A stretch of DNA of 64,000 bases from Teredinibacter franksiae (GCF_014218805.1 NZ_JACJUV010000003.1:80463-144462), one strand, 5' to 3'; positions 9,778 through 19,373 are shown, counted from the first letter of the stretch. Notes: generated by a model from the letters alone, not told the origin. Program-made: numbers and translations.

Positions 9778-9807
9778 ATTTTTATTTTTATTTTTGTTTT
9801 TATTTTT
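9778..9807. repeat. Five ATTTTT hexamers upstream of the S9 peptidase gene
   Basis: Five head-to-tail 6-bp units, four ATTTTT and one GTTTTT. They lie 13-42 bp before the GTG start of the minus-strand peptidase gene, where they could act as an A/T-rich upstream element or vary in copy number. Confidence 0.7.
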
Positions 9808-9857
9808 AACCGCTATTTAATGCCATCATTTCAACTTAAGCTTGCTCGGCAGTTCCC

Positions 9858-10528
9858 TTAACACCAAGACTGCTGGCCAGCAGGGTTTTCCAACAACTCG
9901 CGAATATTCGCCTCAATAATGCGATACCCTACATTGCCCGAAAGTTTTTGCCGCCCCTCATTGAAGATAAGCGTAGGGCTAGATTTAACTCCCAGCTCCA
10001 CCGATTTATACATATTACTGCAAATGCTGGCATGGGCCTTTCCACTATCGACACTGGTACGGATAACATCGATAGGTAAACCCGACTGTTCGGCAATGGC
10101 CAACAGCTCCATGCGGTTGGAAATATCTCGCGCCTCAACAAAGAATGCTCTTCGCATTTTTTGCATAAATTGGGTAAAGGCCCCTCCCTTGCCAACCCCG
10201 ATAACTCGGCCATTTTCGCTGCGGCAAGAAAGAGGTGCGCCGGCAGTGATGATTGCGGGGTGTTCTTTACCCAGACATCTGGATGAATATCGAGATGGTC
10301 GAATTTATCCGCAACAGATTGTACATGGGCATTATAGGTTTCGATGCCTCCACGATCACCCCAGCTTTTTTCCATTTTCCCAGGAACATCACCAAACACA
10401 GGGAAAAAGTGATAATCCACCTCTACCTTGTCACCAAATTCGGTTAGTAATTCTTCTACCCGAATTTGTGACACGTAGGCCCAAATACAGAGCACATCAG
10501 AAAAGTGATCCACTTTGATTTTCGACAT
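9858..10528 (-). pseudogene. DsbA-family thioredoxin-fold protein, frameshifted
   Basis: The N-terminal part (MSKIKVDHFSDVLCIWAYVS) reads from ATG 10528 through LPAHLFLAAA; the C-terminal part reads in another frame as SENGRVIGVGKGGAFTQF and on to LLENPAGQQSWC, ending at 9858. A net shift of one base lies around 10210-10235. Joined, they make a ~223-residue DsbA-like protein of the FrnE/2-hydroxychromene-2-carboxylate isomerase group. The active site region is SDVLCIWAY, with one cysteine instead of CxxC, so it would not be a classical oxidase; C-terminal VKSSPTLIFNEGR supplies the expected cis-proline region. Either a recent frameshift or a sequencing error. Confidence 0.75.
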
Positions 10529-10583
10529 TCAAACCTCTCTATTTCGTACCGTTTATGGCGCCTCACCTGAGAACTCAAACGGC

Positions 10584-11465
10584 TTATGTCTCCGCCTGCT
10601 TCGCCAATACCAAAGCACCAAGGATACCCGCCCTATTTCCCAAGCCAGGTAATACCACATAATTTTCCATATTTTCAATAATAGCCGGATGTTGAATATA
10701 ACCGTTCAAATACCCCTGCAGCTTGTCGCGTACACGATTAATCAACGCCGGTTGCCCCATAACCCCACCACCCACAATAATACGCTGCGGTGATAGTGTG
10801 CATGTGACCCCGGACAAAGCCATAGCAATATACTCGGCCTCCATCTCCCAAGCGGGGTGGTCGGTGGGTAGTTCAACACCAGAGACCTGCCAGCGCTCTT
10901 CAATCGCGGGGCCGGAGGCTAACCCCTCAAAGCAGCGGTCGGCATGATAGGGGCACCGACCTTTGTAGCCATCATGCTCCAGCTTAGGTAAAAAACTATG
11001 GCCCATCTCTGGGTGTATTAGGCCGTGCAGTAACCTGCCGCCTACCACCGCACCACCGCCAATACCGGTACCGATGGTGATATAGAGATAGTCACTCAGA
11101 CCCTGAGCCGCCCCCCAGCAACCCTCACCGAGGGCCGCTGCATTCACATCCGTATCAAACGCGATAGGAACAGCCAACGCACTAAAGGCGCCAGCAACAT
11201 TAATGTTGCCCCAACCTGGCTTGGGTGTGGAGGTAATATAACCCCAGGAGCGGGATTGAGTGTTTAGGTCTATAGGGCCAAAACTCGCTATTCCCAAAGA
11301 TTTGAGCTCAGCCCTGTAGGGCATAAAAAATTCGATCGCTCGCTGCAGAGTTTCTGTCGGCGTAGTGGTAGCGAAACGAATCTCCTCTAGCGCTTGCGGC
11401 CCCGTGCCCACCGCACAAACAAACTTAGTGCCGCCCGCTTCTATTGCCCCGTATAGCTTGGTCAT
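10584..11465 (-). CDS. ROK-family fructokinase-like sugar kinase
   Basis: 293 residues. N-terminal GAIEAGGTKFVCAVG is the ATP phosphate-binding loop of ROK kinases; D106 in FDTDVNAAALGE is the predicted catalytic base; ITIGTGIGGG and the zinc-site residues H156, C171, H174 and C178 (HPEMGH, GRCPYHADRC) mark the ROK fructokinase subgroup (ScrK/YdhR/GmuE-like). It phosphorylates fructose or mannose on the 6-hydroxyl in the cytoplasm. AGAGAG precedes the start. It ends 55 bp beyond the start of the DsbA-like gene and reads toward it. The exact hexose preference is not readable. Confidence 0.87.
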   Translation of the reverse strand: MTKLYGAIEAGGTKFVCAVGTGPQALEEIRFATTTPTETLQRAIEFFMPYRAELKSLGIASFGPIDLNTQSRSWGYITSTPKPGWGNINVAGAFSALAVPIAFDTDVNAAALGEGCWGAAQGLSDYLYITIGTGIGGGAVVGGRLLHGLIHPEMGHSFLPKLEHDGYKGRCPYHADRCFEGLASGPAIEERWQVSGVELPTDHPAWEMEAEYIAMALSGVTCTLSPQRIIVGGGVMGQPALINRVRDKLQGYLNGYIQHPAIIENMENYVVLPGLGNRAGILGALVLAKQAET

Positions 11466-11574
11466 TATGGCTCTCTTTGAATAGGGTTCTGGGTATATCT
11501 TACCTAGGCACCATTATCACCCCAAAACGTACCATATTAAAATTCATACTTGCCTGATCAATAATACGGGTATA

Positions 11575-11590
11575 CTGTATATACAAACAG
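11575..11590 (+). promoter_or_regulatory. LexA (SOS) box upstream of imuA
   Basis: CTGTATATACAAACAG fits CTG-N10-CAG, flanked by TA and TT as in gammaproteobacterial SOS boxes. It ends 86 bp before imuA, whose SOS control is known in other bacteria. Confidence 0.85.
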
Positions 11591-11676
11591 TTATCACGGC
11601 ACACAAAGTAAAGAGATAAGCCCCCGTGCTCCACACCACATTCACCCTATAGAAACAAAGAAGGCTGTTTGAGCCC

Positions 11677-12513
11677 ATGAGGAACCAATGCCCACAACAA
11701 AAGGCACCTCCAACGTTGGAGCAATTGCTCCAACGCGACGATATATGGCGCGGCCACGGCCAGAAAAAAACGGTACGGCAGGTGATAGATACCGGTCATA
11801 GCCAACTTAATAATCGGCTACTTAACAACGGCTGGCCGCTTGGTAGCCTGGTTGAAATTTACCCGCCTAGTATGTGTCAGACCACCAACAGCGGAGGTGA
11901 GTGGCTATTATTGTCGCCTGCCGTAAAGCGATGCCTGAACAACACCAGCACCTACGCCGTACTACTGAACCCTCCCGCATTGCCCTTTGCGCAAGGATTG
12001 TCGCAACTGGGGATTACACTCGAGCAATTATTGATTATTCGGGTAAAAAATAAAACCGACTTTATTGTCAGCTTTGTTGAGCTAGCCCGCGCCAGTAGCT
12101 GCAGCGTAATAATGGCATGGCAGCCTAAACAGGCCCTAAATTACAGTGAGTTACGCAAGTGCCAATTGGCAACAACCAATGGCACTGGCCTGTATTTTAT
12201 TTTCCGTCATACGCAGGCACAACAACAAAGCTCACCTGCGGCTCTACGCTTAGAGGTCACCTTAGGAAAAGAAAATTTAAGCCTTACCCTGCTAAAGCAG
12301 CGGGGTCAATTACAGCATAATAAAACTCAGCCAGCTCTAATTCCGCTACCAAAATCCTGGCAGGCACTGCTTCCACACCCACTATTAACGAGCGACAAAA
12401 ACCCCCTTCAGCCTGCCGCCATTAACGAACCTTTACTTCCCATTTACCATCCACACCAAACGCTTGTGCCCATTCGCACGGAAAAGCAACCCTTAAAACG
12501 CCGCTATTATTAG
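11677..12513 (+). CDS. imuA: ImuA, SOS mutasome accessory protein (SulA/RecA-like)
   Basis: 278 residues. It starts with LEQLLQRDDIWRGHG and has the WPLGSLVEIYP stretch plus SGGEWLLLSPAVKR, which correspond to the G(L/W)P.G.L.E... and degenerate Walker region of the RecA-like ImuA/YbfA fold. ImuA works with ImuB and DnaE2 in translesion synthesis and damage-induced mutagenesis; its biochemical role is binding of the RecA/mutasome complex rather than catalysis. The gene is preceded by a LexA box and is followed after 11 bp by imuB, whose ribosome site overlaps the imuA stop. The gene for DnaE2 is 8 kb away. Confidence 0.88.
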   Translation: MRNQCPQQKAPPTLEQLLQRDDIWRGHGQKKTVRQVIDTGHSQLNNRLLNNGWPLGSLVEIYPPSMCQTTNSGGEWLLLSPAVKRCLNNTSTYAVLLNPPALPFAQGLSQLGITLEQLLIIRVKNKTDFIVSFVELARASSCSVIMAWQPKQALNYSELRKCQLATTNGTGLYFIFRHTQAQQQSSPAALRLEVTLGKENLSLTLLKQRGQLQHNKTQPALIPLPKSWQALLPHPLLTSDKNPLQPAAINEPLLPIYHPHQTLVPIRTEKQPLKRRYY

Positions 12514-12524
12514 GGGTAACCGCT

Positions 12525-14105
12525 GTGGCCAACAAAAAAAACGTCGCCAAAACCTGGATCGCCCTCCGCTTTCCATTACTGCCACTAGAAGTATTTGCCG
12601 TTAACAGCCGCATAAATGAAGGCGCCGACACCGCTATTATTGTTACCCACAAGCAACAGGTTGTTTGTGCTAATCCGAATGCCGTTAACCAAGGTATAAA
12701 ACAACATATGTCGGTAACAACGGCTCAAATATTAGTACAGAGCCAGTTATTGGAGCGCGACATCCAAATAGAAAAAGCGGCCATTCACCAACTAGCCAAT
12801 ACGCTGTATAGCTTTACACCCTACATTGAAAAGCAAACGCCAAACCCTAATACCCACAGCGGATTACTCATTGAAGTTTCCCGCTCACTCACGCTCTTTA
12901 AAGGGCTAGGTAACATTATTACTTTAATACAGCAGGAACTGCAGACATTTAATTTTCATTACTGCCTAGGTACAGGCCATACCAGCAAAGCGGCCTGGTT
13001 ATTATCGTTTGATAAACAAAAAAAAATACCGGATAACGAAAAACCACACACGCGCACAGATGTTATCGAACAATTGCAAACACTCGACAGTACCTTGCTT
13101 GCCCAGTGCCCACAACACACCATTTCAAACACCCAACTACAGACGCATATAGCCGCGTTAAAAAAATCTGGGTTTAATTCACTGGGTGATATTGTGCGGC
13201 AAATTAATACTCAATCTCTAGCGAGCTTCCGTAAACGCTGGGGCCAGGCATTTTCTCAGCTAATAGCCGACATCTTCGATATCGATCAGGTAACCCTGCA
13301 ACCCAGCCTTTTTGAAAAACCGACAACCCTTTTTCAACCCGAAGAATTTTTTCACGATAGCATTCAGTTTGACTACCCCATAACGAACAGCGCACAACTC
13401 ATGCCCCCCATGGAATACCTGCTGCAGAACCTAAGTCGCTATTTATACAACCGCCAACGTCAGTGCCAGAGTATTGATTGGGTATTAATGGATATTTATC
13501 ACCACAAGCAGCAATTAGAGGTTCATACCAGTGAAAACCAAGACCAATGGCCCCTACTGCTGGAACTTTCCCGCATTCAATTAGACGCTCAGACACTGAA
13601 TTTTGAGGTAGATACTCTGGAACTACGGTGTAGCAACAGCATGCCATTACACGCCAGCAGTCACAGCCTAAATTTTGACGGCGACACTAGCGCCCGGCGA
13701 GATAAACTCAACCATGACTTCACCGTAACCACAGCAAAACTCAAGGCACGATTGGGCGAAGATGCGCTCTTCAAGATAGCCTGCACCGACAGTCATATTC
13801 CGGAAAAAAGCCAAAAGAAAGTCTCAATAGCCCACAACACTAAACCTAGCCCCACCCCGACTACAACAGCCGTGCGCCCAAGCTGGCTGTTTGAGCCCCC
13901 TCTGCCGGTACAGCAACGCCAGCAATACCTTTTCTGGCGCGGTCGTTTAGAATTACTACAGGGGCCAGAGCGCATTGAGGGTAACTGGTGGCAATCGCCT
14001 ACCGCCCGCGACTACTTTATTGCCCGGCGTGATGACCACCTGAGGCTATGGATATTTTATGACCAACTCAATAAAAGCTGGTTTGTGCAGGGTGTGTTTG
14101 TTTAG
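12525..14105 (+). CDS. imuB: ImuB, Y-family polymerase-like mutasome hub
   Basis: 526 residues starting with GTG, with AGGGGT overlapping the imuA stop. WIALRFPLLPLEVFAV is the typical ImuB N-terminus, in place of the HxDxDxFF of active Y-family polymerases; ImuB is known to lack the catalytic acidic residues and to act as a scaffold linking the beta clamp and DnaE2. The middle (KKSGFNSLGDIVRQ) is the helix-hairpin-helix thumb region, and the C-terminus (PERIEGNWWQ, YFIARRDDHLRLWIFYD) is the conserved ImuB tail. Co-transcribed with imuA under LexA. A strong bidirectional terminator follows. Confidence 0.9.
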   Translation: MANKKNVAKTWIALRFPLLPLEVFAVNSRINEGADTAIIVTHKQQVVCANPNAVNQGIKQHMSVTTAQILVQSQLLERDIQIEKAAIHQLANTLYSFTPYIEKQTPNPNTHSGLLIEVSRSLTLFKGLGNIITLIQQELQTFNFHYCLGTGHTSKAAWLLSFDKQKKIPDNEKPHTRTDVIEQLQTLDSTLLAQCPQHTISNTQLQTHIAALKKSGFNSLGDIVRQINTQSLASFRKRWGQAFSQLIADIFDIDQVTLQPSLFEKPTTLFQPEEFFHDSIQFDYPITNSAQLMPPMEYLLQNLSRYLYNRQRQCQSIDWVLMDIYHHKQQLEVHTSENQDQWPLLLELSRIQLDAQTLNFEVDTLELRCSNSMPLHASSHSLNFDGDTSARRDKLNHDFTVTTAKLKARLGEDALFKIACTDSHIPEKSQKKVSIAHNTKPSPTPTTTAVRPSWLFEPPLPVQQRQQYLFWRGRLELLQGPERIEGNWWQSPTARDYFIARRDDHLRLWIFYDQLNKSWFVQGVFV

Positions 14106-14125
14106 CAAACTTAAAGATAGAGCAA

Positions 14126-14162
14126 AAAAAAACTGCGCAGTATAAAACTACGCAGTTTTTTA
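14126..14162. terminator. Bidirectional rho-independent terminator
   Basis: AAAAACTGCGCAG and CTACGCAGTTTTT pair over 13 positions with one mismatch around a TATAAAA loop. It has A's on the left and T's on the right, so it can serve both the plus-strand imuB and the convergent minus-strand PEP-CTERM gene. Confidence 0.85.
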
Positions 14163-14178
14163 GAGTAAAAGTATATAA

Positions 14179-14931
14179 CTACTTACGAATACGTCTGCGA
14201 GAAAAACCAAGACCCAACAAACCCAACCCCAACAGCGCGAGAGAGCTTGACTCAGGTACATCAGCAATAACTTGGTCAGCAAAACCAAAACGCAGGTTAT
14301 CGATAGCGAAACCAGCAGGCTCAGCACCAACCAAACTAAACTGCAGGCCAGCAATTTCATTACCCAGATCAGAAACCAGACCTAAGAACTCAATACCCAA
14401 ACCTTCGTTAGCAACCGTACCAATGATGCTGCCATCACGCGCAAAAGCCGTAATAGCTGTACCACCAATAGCGTTGAAATAACCACCATCAAGGCCTACA
14501 CCAGCAATATCTTCAGAGAAAATCATGGAGATAGCACCGTTGAAACGCGGAGTACCAGAAAGAACTGGGCTAGTTGGGTTAGCACCATCGGCAGTAATAA
14601 AGGACTGCGAAGCGCTAGGATCAAGGCTAAGGCCAGCGTCTGGTGTGCCAATAACACAACCGCTTAACTGGGCACCAGCGGGGCAATCACCGGCACCGCC
14701 CAAAGACTGACCATCAAACCAACCGCCGAAAGTCACGGTTACACCAGTAGGATCAGCGCCGTAATCGGCTGGAGTATAAACAGGGTTAACTGTTCCCATT
14801 GCAAATTCAGAAAAAGTGATGAGTCCAGCATCTGCAGTGAACGCATCATCAGCAACGCGGATAACAGCTGCATTAGCAACCGAAGCGGTGGTAGCAAGAG
14901 CAGCCAGTAATATGTAGCGTGCAAATTTCAT
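14179..14931 (-). CDS. PEP-CTERM sorting-domain exported protein
   Basis: 250 residues. A signal peptide (ARYILLAALATTASVANA) is followed by a beta-rich region with two cysteines (DCPAG, SGCVIG) and a C-terminal sorting signal: VPESSSLALLGLGLLGLGFSRRR, i.e. the VPE motif, a membrane span and an arginine cluster. Such proteins are handled by exosortase/archaeosortase-type systems and delivered to the surface or extracellular matrix. ATG 14931 has GGAGA at the right spacing; a longer in-frame reading from 15024 does not. No exosortase gene is in the window. Function beyond sorting is unknown. Confidence 0.88.
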   Translation of the reverse strand: MKFARYILLAALATTASVANAAVIRVADDAFTADAGLITFSEFAMGTVNPVYTPADYGADPTGVTVTFGGWFDGQSLGGAGDCPAGAQLSGCVIGTPDAGLSLDPSASQSFITADGANPTSPVLSGTPRFNGAISMIFSEDIAGVGLDGGYFNAIGGTAITAFARDGSIIGTVANEGLGIEFLGLVSDLGNEIAGLQFSLVGAEPAGFAIDNLRFGFADQVIADVPESSSLALLGLGLLGLGFSRRRIRK

Positions 14932-15585
14932 GTGTAATCTCCGTTTTAAATTGAAATGTCCATGCACAAAGTCACGATAGTGCAACCCATGAGCATGCAA
15001 CCATAAAAGCAAATATCGGGCCAACTAAATTTACCCTTATATTTCAACAGGTTACGAGAACAGCCCCCATAAAAGAGAAGTACATATGTAAAAATCTCCT
15101 ACATACTGGCACGCCTATAACCATTTGACATTTAGATGAACGACTCCCAAAAAGCTGCTTGCAGGTAACCCCCTACAAATCGCGCCAACTCTAATCACAA
15201 AAAACATGTTAACTTTTTATGCACCAACACAACGGTGGGCCAAATAAACGTTAACTAAATAACGGTGAAGACCTCTCAAATAAAACACCTCGAGCAATTT
15301 AACGCGCTACCACTAGCCGCCAGTAACCACCGATCAATGAGGAAACTACTCTTTTCGACAAGCCGCAAAAAGCACGAGCAAAAAATGTAAAAAAATTTGA
15401 CACGCCATGATCAAAATCAACTACAAACCACCTCATTCTCTGGAGTAAAAATACCGGCCTACCGAGAAGACTGAATGGCATCGATTAATACGGTTCTGCT
15501 GAATCATGCAGAAAAGCAATCGCCAGTGCAGTGAGCTATGCTTTAGAGCAATCAAAAAGCGTATTGCGACACTAGGGGTTAACCT
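14932..15585. other. Long intergenic region between divergent genes
   Basis: No supported gene in about 650 bp. It must hold the promoters of the PEP-CTERM gene and of the secreted-protein gene. Visible structure: the 10-bp palindrome TACATATGTA near 15081 and the inverted repeat TTCTGC (15494-15499) / GCAGAA (15508-15513), the latter about 75 bp before the ATG at 15586 and a possible operator. Confidence 0.4.
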
Positions 15586-16500
15586 ATGAAAGTGCACATT
15601 CACCTATCTTCACTCAGGCTCCGCCAATACGTTGCACTAGCTCTATTTGCTTGGTTCCCTATACAAGGCAATACCGCAACAGAATGTGCTGCCGTCAGTT
15701 GTGACTGCACCTCATTGCCCTCCGCAACCTGGGTAGACATGTGTGAGAAGCAGGAAAACGCTCTGCAGAAACAATGTAAAAAAACCTCTCTAGACGAAAC
15801 GGGTTACTGTTCCGTACACGGACCAGATGCCACACGCGTCACTTTGTCGCTCGATACGGAGAAAACCAGCAGGGAACAATCAAACATCATTAAACTCGTG
15901 GGATACAAATCTACTGCCGTACTTTGGTCCATCAACAAAGACTTGGCGTTTATTGCCCATAAAATCGACAATCACGCATTCGACGCTATCGAGTTGCGAT
16001 TACGTTTATTGGAACAAAACACCGAACTTCACTTCAACACCCAGAAACAACTGGTGCAACTTCTCAACGAATCAAATAATACCTCGGAAGTAAAAAAGGC
16101 CTGGCGCAGTTATTCAATCGATATTGCAGGTATTGCCAGTCAACTTATAGTAGAAGGTAACCGCCTAAGGGCTTCTACCAAGGACACCGATAAAGCCAAG
16201 TCATTGGCTAATGCACTACTGAATTCTGCCGGGGGCCTTTACGAGCAGGTAGGCTATGCCTACGCGCAAGCCGCCAGCTTTAAAGAGTCAGCTCAAGCAT
16301 GGAAGCAGGCAGCGACAATAGCAACTAACCTGCTAGAAATCGCCAAGCAGAATAAAAAGGCAGACGAAGCTGAATACTTTCGCTATCAGGCCGCCACACG
16401 CTTCCTTCGCGCCAGCCAAAACTGGGGGCAAAGCAAAGAAAAAGAACAAGCGCAAAATGCGCTTGAAAAATCCCAGCAATATATAACGACCAAAGAGTAG
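15586..16500 (+). CDS. Secreted Cys-rich helical protein of unknown function
   Basis: 304 residues, not recognised. It has an N-terminal hydrophobic stretch (YVALALFAWFPIQGNTA) that looks like a signal peptide, then a Cys-rich segment (ECAAVSCDCTSL, MCEK, KQCKK, GYCSV; seven Cys in ~60 residues), then a fully helical region whose end (GLYEQVGYAYAQAASFKESAQAW, QYQAATRFLRASQNWGQ-like helices) resembles TPR or spectrin-like repeats. GGGG lies about 8 bases before the ATG. It precedes a DUF2235 hydrolase gene on the same strand with a 131-bp gap; a joint function is possible but unproven. Confidence 0.7.
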   Translation: MKVHIHLSSLRLRQYVALALFAWFPIQGNTATECAAVSCDCTSLPSATWVDMCEKQENALQKQCKKTSLDETGYCSVHGPDATRVTLSLDTEKTSREQSNIIKLVGYKSTAVLWSINKDLAFIAHKIDNHAFDAIELRLRLLEQNTELHFNTQKQLVQLLNESNNTSEVKKAWRSYSIDIAGIASQLIVEGNRLRASTKDTDKAKSLANALLNSAGGLYEQVGYAYAQAASFKESAQAWKQAATIATNLLEIAKQNKKADEAEYFRYQAATRFLRASQNWGQSKEKEQAQNALEKSQQYITTKE

Positions 16501-16631
16501 AGCCGTTACTCGCCACCCCCAAAGGGTAGAATACAAACCAAGACCGCTATACTGTTTACTTCAAACAGCCATGTACAGTCTCCTCGCTCCTGTGCATAAT
16601 GCACAAAAAGAGACTCTGGGGAACAACAATA

Positions 16632-18209
16632 ATGACAAGAAATATTGTTTTATGCGCAGATGGAACCGGAAGTAAAGGTGGCTATACCCCAGATAGCAAT
16701 GTATACAAAACTTACCACGCTATCGATATCCACGATAACGACATCGAACAAATCACCTTCTACGACAATGGCGTAGGCTCATCATCCAATAAAATCTTAC
16801 GTGCAATTGCGGGCGCATTTGGCTTTGGTTTTGAGCGCAATGTATGCGACCTCTACACCTTTCTCAGTAAAAACTACAATTCAGAGCAAGACAAAGTATA
16901 CCTGTTTGGTTTCAGCCGTGGAGCGGCAACCGTTCGCGCTCTCAATGGTTTTATTTACGATTGCGGCCTGCTCGATGCACGCAATGAAACCAGCGATCGA
17001 AAACTCAAAGCTCAAGTTAAAAACCTTATAGGCGCCTATAAATCCCGAAAAGCCCAACTCAAGCGACAAGGCAAAACAACATCGCGCCCCATACCGTTAG
17101 CTGAAAGCATCAAAGGTATTTCACTCGAACGACGTGATATTAAAATCGAATTTATTGGTGCCTGGGATACCGTTGCAGCACTGGGAATGCCTAAAAAAAC
17201 GGATGTCACAGGCCCCATCTCATGGCTGATTGACAATACACTCCAAGGCCTAGACAACCTGCTGAACCACTTTTTCCATTACCGGAACTATAAACTGCAG
17301 CTCACACCAAACGTAAAGCAGGCTTTTCAGGCCCTTTCTATAGATGATGCAAGAACATCTTTCTGGCCGCGTATTTGGAACGAGCTTGACGAAACAATAG
17401 TCCAGGCCAAGGTAACCGTAGAACAAGTATGGTTTACGGGCAGCCATACCGATGTAGGTGGTGGTTACAATCGCCGCGGTATAACCAATGTTCCCCTACT
17501 CTGGATATTGGAGAAGGCGACTCAAGCCGGGCTAAAACTGATAAATGGCTCACTGGATAGCATACGGGCGGCAGCAAATGCGCACGACATAATGCATGAC
17601 TCACGTAGCGGGTTAGGCATGTTTTATCGATATCATCCAAGGGAAATTCACAGCCTTTGCCATAATGAAAAAAACCAAAAACCGATGATGGAACATATAA
17701 AAATACACGAGGCCGTGCTTAGTCGTATGCATTATCGAACGGCTGGTTATGCACCCATTTTGCTACCCAATACATTCGAGGTTGTCAACAATCAAGCTCA
17801 GCCACTGAAGCCTATCGATGTTTCCAGTAACAAGTCATGGCATACCTCTACACGCTCCATTCAATACTGCATCGAGCTACTTAAAGAGCTTTACATTCTT
17901 CAACTACTCATAGTTATAGCGATTGTCGGCTACGCCGAATACCTAAATCAGTATTGCACCGAACCAGCAGCCCTTTTAGATGGCTGGCGAGCTTGGATTG
18001 CAGAGGGGACCAAATGGCTACTACCCGACTTTTTCAACAAAGCTGTAGACCACTGGCTAACACATAGCGCGATATTTTTTACTAGCATTACGGTTATTAC
18101 GGGCTGGATTGGGTTACAAATCACAACAAATGTACGAATGATAAAACACGCTGAAAACAAACGTCTTATTATTCGAGATGAATACCAATGCTCGCAAACC
18201 TCTAAATAG
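16632..18209 (+). CDS. DUF2235 alpha/beta-hydrolase (Tle1-like) with two C-terminal membrane spans
   Basis: 525 residues. The N-terminal NIVLCADGTGSKGG, nucleophile elbow GFSRGAATVRAL (S95), EFIGAWDTVAALG and GSHTDVGGGY are the signatures of DUF2235, the family containing type VI secretion phospholipases Tle1. The last ~100 residues carry two hydrophobic helices (ELYILQLLIVIAIVGYAEY; IFFTSITVITGWIGLQI), which classical Tle1 effectors do not need, so this may be a membrane-anchored hydrolase rather than an injected toxin. ATG 16632 with GGGGA upstream is preferred over the ATG at 16599. No VgrG, PAAR or immunity gene is adjacent. It converges on an SBP gene with a 19-bp gap. Confidence 0.85.
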   Translation: MTRNIVLCADGTGSKGGYTPDSNVYKTYHAIDIHDNDIEQITFYDNGVGSSSNKILRAIAGAFGFGFERNVCDLYTFLSKNYNSEQDKVYLFGFSRGAATVRALNGFIYDCGLLDARNETSDRKLKAQVKNLIGAYKSRKAQLKRQGKTTSRPIPLAESIKGISLERRDIKIEFIGAWDTVAALGMPKKTDVTGPISWLIDNTLQGLDNLLNHFFHYRNYKLQLTPNVKQAFQALSIDDARTSFWPRIWNELDETIVQAKVTVEQVWFTGSHTDVGGGYNRRGITNVPLLWILEKATQAGLKLINGSLDSIRAAANAHDIMHDSRSGLGMFYRYHPREIHSLCHNEKNQKPMMEHIKIHEAVLSRMHYRTAGYAPILLPNTFEVVNNQAQPLKPIDVSSNKSWHTSTRSIQYCIELLKELYILQLLIVIAIVGYAEYLNQYCTEPAALLDGWRAWIAEGTKWLLPDFFNKAVDHWLTHSAIFFTSITVITGWIGLQITTNVRMIKHAENKRLIIRDEYQCSQTSK

Positions 18210-18228
18210 TTTCAAAAGATAAAAGCTG

Positions 18229-19053
18229 TTAACGTATTTCAATTAATACAGTATTAGGATCTTCAATAATACGCAGCTTTTTACTCATAAACTCTTCTAA
18301 AAGAGCTTTATAACGACCATCAGCAATTATAGATTCAAAACTCGAACCCAGACGATTGGCAAGTTTTTCTTGTTTCCGCCCCACAACTAAATAAGTGTAA
18401 AACGGGTAGTGAAGCATCAGCTTAGGCACTACGGCAAAATCATTCGTTAAACTATTAATGTCCTTTAACGTGCCGTCAACTTCGGTTATACCAAGGGGAA
18501 CACAATCAAAACGTTTTCGCTTGAGCATTGGGAACAAGCTATGGAAGGTTTGCGCCTCAATAACTCTAACACCATTTTTCCGATAAAATCTATTATCAAG
18601 CCAGTTTTCCCCCTGCCCCACTTTAAATTTTTTCAGGTCTGCCAGCGAACGAATTCTCGAAAAATCATCCAATCGATCGCGGTGAACAATCAATTGTCGA
18701 TAACCAAGAAAGCCATTCCAAATTGGATAAGGCACGCTAATAAATTGTGTTTTCTTTTCATGCTGTTGATCCCACTGAGGTACTAAAGCAAAATCAAAGC
18801 GGCCATCTTCAATACGCTTCAAGCCTTCAAATCGGGAATACTGAACGGAATGAACGTCGAGTTCATAGGGGCCAAAACGATTTTCACTTTCTGCAAGCAG
18901 TAGTTCTATCAGCTTGGTTTCATAGCCAAGGCGCGCAGGCGAACTACCCCCGGCCCAAAGCCTGTACTTGTCAGGTGCGCCTGCCTGCTCAGTAGCTAGC
19001 GTGTTTACGCCGCAGAGCAATAGCACTAAAAAGTTGAAATATTTGAATGCCAT
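18229..19053 (-). CDS. Periplasmic solute-binding-like protein (SBP_bac_3 type), paralog 1
   Basis: About 274 residues from ATG 19053. The N-terminus is a signal peptide (FNFLVLLLCGVNTLA). The body is a bacterial extracellular solute-binding protein fold: YRLWAGGSSPARLGYE, LGYRQLIVHRDR, FKVGQGENWLDNRFY, FDCVPLGITEVD. No ABC permease or ATPase is adjacent. It is clearly a duplicate of the next gene upstream (19374-20195), sharing these blocks. Several in-frame start choices exist further upstream (to 19239); none has a strong ribosome site, so the start is uncertain. Similar orphan proteins are often sensors or partners of diguanylate cyclases, but nothing here shows that. Confidence 0.75.
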   Translation of the reverse strand: MAFKYFNFLVLLLCGVNTLATEQAGAPDKYRLWAGGSSPARLGYETKLIELLLAESENRFGPYELDVHSVQYSRFEGLKRIEDGRFDFALVPQWDQQHEKKTQFISVPYPIWNGFLGYRQLIVHRDRLDDFSRIRSLADLKKFKVGQGENWLDNRFYRKNGVRVIEAQTFHSLFPMLKRKRFDCVPLGITEVDGTLKDINSLTNDFAVVPKLMLHYPFYTYLVVGRKQEKLANRLGSSFESIIADGRYKALLEEFMSKKLRIIEDPNTVLIEIR

Positions 19054-19373
19054 ACGCTGGCACACCACTCTAAAATTCACCAAGACCAGGCGTGCTAAGA
19101 AGAACACACAAAGCCACGTTATTCTGATCAGCAATAGATATGCAGGTAAGGAAATGCTATTTATCAACTGGGCTAATAGACCAGTATAGTTACTTCGAGT
19201 AATTGACAAGGCGTCATATAACCAAAAAATTGGCCGCATCGCGCCCCACTTAAACTAAGTTATATACGACGCGCTAGATGGGCGGGAATAGTTGGGGAAT
19301 GTTGCAAGATCGAATAATGTACTTGGAAATAATCTAAGCCTATCAACGCAGGCAAACAGAGCAAAGACGGCAA

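Noticed and set aside
15107..15125. TGGCACG as a sigma-54 -24 element for the 15586 gene
   Set aside because: The matching TTGC -12 element is not at the right distance.
16552..16568. CTGTTT...AAACAG near the DUF2235 gene as a LexA box
   Set aside because: Spacing is CTG-N11-CAG, not the N10 needed; the other two boxes fit exactly.
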